Source of the DNA: Firmicutes bacterium UBA3910
GTDB taxonomy: Bacteria; Bacillota; Limnochordia; Darwinibacteriales; Darwinibacteriaceae
Direction of reading: 5' to 3'
NCBI GenBank assembly: GCA_002391465.1
Contig: DGFC01000109.1
Location: 1 to 15,311 of the forward strand
DNA: 15,311 nt
Shown here: piece after piece, positions 14,558 through 15,311 of the stretch
How the letters are laid out: every line of letters begins with the position of its first letter
How positions within the stretch are numbered: the first letter of the stretch is position 1
Translations under genes and position numbers: made by a program
The notes under the pieces: generated by a model
Told to the model about the DNA's origin: nothing
Database searches by the model: none
Seen by the model: the letters and a program-made list of their open reading frames with translations, nothing else

Positions 14558-15311
14558 CTAAGCGTTATAAAGCGGTGACATGGCCCGCAGCCGTTCCACA
14601 ATTTGCGGCAGTTCTTTCAAAACGAAATCAATATCACTTTCACTTGTCTTCCGTCCAAGTGTCAGACGTACCGAACCCTGGGCGATCTCATGGCTCAAGC
14701 CCATGGCAAGCAGCACATGCGATGGTTCTAAAGAACCGGAAGAACAGGCTGAACCACTCGATGCCGCGATACCCAAAAGATCCAAATTGAGCAGCAGCGA
14801 CTCCCCTTCTACGTACTCAAAGCAGACGTTAACGTTATTGGGCAGACGGTTTTCCAGGCTACCGTTAATCTTAGTAGCGGGGATTTCACTTAGACCTGCT
14901 ATCAGCCTATCCCTCAGCGCCATTAAGCGTTTCCCTTCCTCTTCCCGTTCCGCTTGAGCCAATGCGAAGGCTCTTGCAAGCCCAACAATACCAGCCACGT
15001 TCTCCGTTCCAGCCCGGCGCCTTCTTTCTTGGGCACCGCCGTGGATCAAAGGCTGGATGCGTACGCCCTTGCGCACATACAAGGCACCTACACCCTTGGG
15101 ACCGTAGAATTTATGGGCTGAGAGGGAAAGGAGATCGACGTTGAGTTGCTTCACATCAAGGTCCAATGCCCCTGCTGTCTGTACAGCGTCCGTGTGGAAA
15201 ATGGCTCCGTGGCTGCGCACGATCTCGCCGATTTCCCCAATGGGCTGAATGGTACCAACCTCATTATTTGCATGCATTATCGAAACAAGGATAGTATCAG
15301 GCCGCAGAGCC
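14558..15311 (-). CDS. iscS: Cysteine desulfurase IscS/NifS, C-terminal part (5' end outside window)
   Basis: The last 250 residues of a PLP-dependent class V aminotransferase-fold enzyme that converts cysteine to alanine and hands persulfide sulfur to IscU. The frame is open to the window edge and reads [19 protein letters not shown] there, matching the family, so the visible ATG at 15277 is internal. Key motifs are HTDAVQTAG (cofactor aspartate), [10 protein letters not shown] (PLP lysine, fragment residue 67), [11 protein letters not shown] and the catalytic-cysteine loop [16 protein letters not shown] (Cys at fragment residue 189). The loop type with SSGS is that of IscS-like group I enzymes. 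The pairing with iscU 11 bases downstream supports an Isc/Nif-type system. Confidence 0.95.
   Translation of the reverse strand, partial: ALRPDTILVSIMHANNEVGTIQPIGEIGEIVRSHGAIFHTDAVQTAGALDLDVKQLNVDLLSLSAHKFYGPKGVGALYVRKGVRIQPLIHGGAQERRRRAGTENVAGIVGLARAFALAQAEREEEGKRLMALRDRLIAGLSEIPATKINGSLENRLPNNVNVCFEYVEGESLLLNLDLLGIAASSGSACSSGSLEPSHVLLAMGLSHEIAQGSVRLTLGRKTSESDIDFVLKELPQIVERLRAMSPLYNA

Noticed and set aside
1..15311. tRNA or rRNA genes, CRISPR arrays, insertion sequences, phage genes
   Set aside because: Genes fill almost all of the window on one strand; the gaps are under 200 bases, and I saw no tRNA-like cloverleaf, repeat array, transposase or flanking terminal repeats.

Overview
The window is a densely packed bacterial chromosome segment in which every gene I can support lies on the minus strand, so transcription runs from high to low coordinates. 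Gene content and order point to a Bacillota (Firmicutes) genome, most likely an anaerobic clostridial-type lineage. The evidence is the alaS-ireB-(degV-AKR)-ruvX-DUF1292-mltG-U32 order, which resembles the Bacillus subtilis alaS-yrzL-yrrK-yrzB-yrrL-yrrN/O region, together with an iscS-iscU pair and an AI-2E-type permease upstream. Good Shine-Dalgarno sites precede most genes. I cannot name a genus from the sequence alone.

Layout in transcription order. (1) 15311-14166: the 3' part of a cysteine desulfurase gene (iscS/nifS) and its Fe-S scaffold iscU/nifU, closed by a strong intrinsic terminator (14124-14152). (2) 14116-12849: a short membrane protein of unknown function overlapping an AI-2E family permease gene. 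(3) A near-consensus SigA promoter (12803-12831) drives alaS, ireB, degV, a ferredoxin-fused aldo/keto reductase, ruvX, a DUF1292 gene, mltG and a U32-family gene of the tRNA-hydroxylase (TrhP) type. Many of these genes are separated by 2-50 bases or are translationally coupled. This run ends at an intrinsic terminator (4896-4925). (4) rlmD begins only 16 bases after that terminator. (5) 3469-2124: a WYL-domain regulator and a Rid-family gene, clearly more AT-rich than everything around them. (6) 1938-54: a DUF1801 gene, a variant aminoglycoside-phosphotransferase-like gene and a DUF2200 gene. The first 11 codons of one more gene run off the left edge.

Functionally, the core is housekeeping: alanine charging of tRNA, tRNA wobble-uridine hydroxylation, rRNA uridine methylation, 16S rRNA/Holliday-junction-type RNase H fold nuclease (RuvX), a Ser/Thr-kinase substrate tied to cell-wall stress (IreB) and termination of glycan strand growth (MltG). 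Several products carry visible Fe-S-type cysteine motifs (RlmD, the AKR-ferredoxin fusion, probably the U32 protein), and they sit downstream of the Fe-S assembly genes. The left third, roughly 1-3500, is accessory: a regulator, a Rid-family protein and several small conserved proteins of unknown role.

I did not find a clear new defence system, mobile element, CRISPR array or RNA gene. The most interesting features are the two terminators abutting the next gene, the AT-rich WYL-Rid pair, the degV-AKR insertion in an otherwise conserved cluster, and the unusual alaS translation start.
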